From assembly GCA_035293845.1 (NCBI GenBank), contig DATGMB010000086.1, positions 1 through 57,405 of the forward strand: a stretch of 57,405 bases of DNA, given 5' to 3'. Below the pieces are notes generated by a model, which made no database searches, was not told the DNA's origin, and was given only the letters and a program-made list of their open reading frames with translations. Source of the stretch: DATGMB01 sp035293845 (GTDB taxonomy: Bacteria > Acidobacteriota > Terriglobia > Bryobacterales > Bryobacteraceae). The stretch's first letter is position 1. The number at the start of each line of letters is the position of its first letter. Shown in pieces: positions 56,657-57,405 of the stretch. Made by a program: the position numbers and the translations under genes.

Positions 56657-57405
56657 ATGCGCACGCGCCTGGCTCTGCCGATCTTCTTCTGCTTCTGCGC
56701 CGGTATGTCCGGTCAAGTCACCACCACTGCGGCCTTGGATGGCACGGTTACCGACCCGCAGCACGCTTCCATTCCACAAGCGACCGTGTCGGTCGTTCAG
56801 ACGCAGACGGGTCAGACGTTCCGCACGACAACCGATGATAAGGGTTACTGGGTGCTGCCGTCGCTTCAGACCGGCACTTACCGGATCACGGTCAGCCATC
56901 AGGGGTTCAAATCCAGCACCACCGATAACGTGACGCTGGACGCGGGCGTGCCCGCCACCGTGAACATCACCCTCACGGTAGGCGCGGCTACGGAGACGGT
57001 CGAGGTCACGGCCGGCGCCGAGATCGTGCAGGCCACCTCGGCCACCGTAAGCTCGACGCTGCAGGGCCGGCAGGTCAACGATCTGCCGTTCACCAGCCAT
57101 AACGTCACCGAGTTGATCGCCACCCAGCCCGGCACGCAGAGCGCCAATGGCGTCCGCTACTCCACGATCAACGGCCTTCCGCAGCCCACGATCAACATCA
57201 CGATCGACGGCATCAACGTTCAGGACAATGCTACCAAGAGCAATCCGGATGCGGTCTTCAACGCCGTGCAGCCGCGCACCCAGGCGATCGAGGAGATGAC
57301 GATGAGCACGGCGGCCGCGGGCGCCGACTCTCTCGGCGAAGGCGCGGTGCAGATCAAGTTCGTTACCAAGGGCGGGACCAATGAGTTTCACGGCGGCATC
57401 TACGA
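56657..57405 (+). CDS. TonB-dependent receptor-like protein, N-terminal part
   Basis: The frame is open to the window edge (249 codons). Signal peptide MRTRLALPIFFCFCAGMSGQ, then a carboxypeptidase-regulatory-like domain (AALDGTVTDPQHASIPQATV; GYWVLPSLQTGTYRITVSHQ). A plug-like segment follows (LPQPTINITIDGINVQDNAT), then MSTAAAGADSLGEGAVQIKF and VTKGGTNEFHGGIY, the entry to the barrel. It is Oar-like, as the receptor at 22839-26288. A strong ACGGAGGGG ribosome site precedes the ATG. The 112 bases before it hold a short GGCGC/GCGCC hairpin and nothing else I can name. Confidence 0.9.
   Translation, partial: MRTRLALPIFFCFCAGMSGQVTTTAALDGTVTDPQHASIPQATVSVVQTQTGQTFRTTTDDKGYWVLPSLQTGTYRITVSHQGFKSSTTDNVTLDAGVPATVNITLTVGAATETVEVTAGAEIVQATSATVSSTLQGRQVNDLPFTSHNVTELIATQPGTQSANGVRYSTINGLPQPTINITIDGINVQDNATKSNPDAVFNAVQPRTQAIEEMTMSTAAAGADSLGEGAVQIKFVTKGGTNEFHGGIY

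Noticed and set aside
56600..57391. A 263-codon minus-strand frame at the right end
   Set aside because: It is antisense to the receptor gene starting at 56657, which has a strong ribosome site and signal peptide.

Overview
The window is about 57 kb of high-GC DNA that looks chromosomal and most resembles an acidobacterium of the Bryobacterales/Solibacter type. This is inferred from gene content: four secreted quinoproteins with partner cytochromes, Oar-like receptors with an N-terminal carboxypeptidase-regulatory domain, a stand-alone duplicated FtsX/MacB-type permease, a DUF4331 protein and a caa3-type oxidase operon. I found no rRNA, tRNA, CRISPR array, transposase or phage gene.

Layout. 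(1) 1-3278: a partial LuxR-type HTH gene, a small hypothetical gene and a dihaem cytochrome/quinoprotein pair (minus strand). (2) 3596-10089: a minus-strand operon of tightly overlapping genes: CgeB-like glycosyltransferase, PIG-L deacetylase, GT4 glycosyltransferase, CelD-like acetyltransferase, a five-repeat protein, a phosphoribosyltransferase/kinase-like fusion and a small HAD phosphatase. I know of no named pathway with this set; it is the best candidate here for an undescribed biosynthetic system. (3) 10305-11718: a VapBC-type toxin-antitoxin pair with a clear promoter/operator, then a methyltransferase. (4) 11843-22828: metabolic and transport genes: a quinoprotein, GntP permease, pyrophosphatase, LPG-synthase-like membrane protein, IlvE, NagA, an FMN reductase, a broken ArsR gene with its SRPBCC partner, a ZIP transporter and a lipase maturation factor. 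(5) 22839-29893: a large TonB-type receptor, DinB-like and cupin genes and an FtsX-like permease. (6) 30096-36706: ECF sigma factor, anti-sigma factor, DUF4331, TPR protein and outer-membrane receptor, a probable cell-surface regulon. (7) 36700-45299: secreted NHL, quinoprotein/cytochrome, Tat-exported DapA-like, GH42-like and SDR genes. (8) 45359-54989: a caa3-type cytochrome oxidase operon headed by a XoxF-like methanol/ethanol-type quinoprotein, with divergent membrane and lipoprotein cytochromes. An octahaem cytochrome (55360-56544) and a truncated receptor gene end the window.

How the genes may work together. Region 8 reads as a self-contained periplasmic respiratory chain: alcohol-oxidising quinoprotein to c-type cytochromes to oxidase. 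Its subunit I has Asn and Gln where the canonical D- and K-channel Asp and Lys are expected, so its proton coupling is in question. Several promoters place the -10 box so close to the start codon that leaderless mRNAs are predicted. All functions were assigned by reading translations and motifs; no database search was run.
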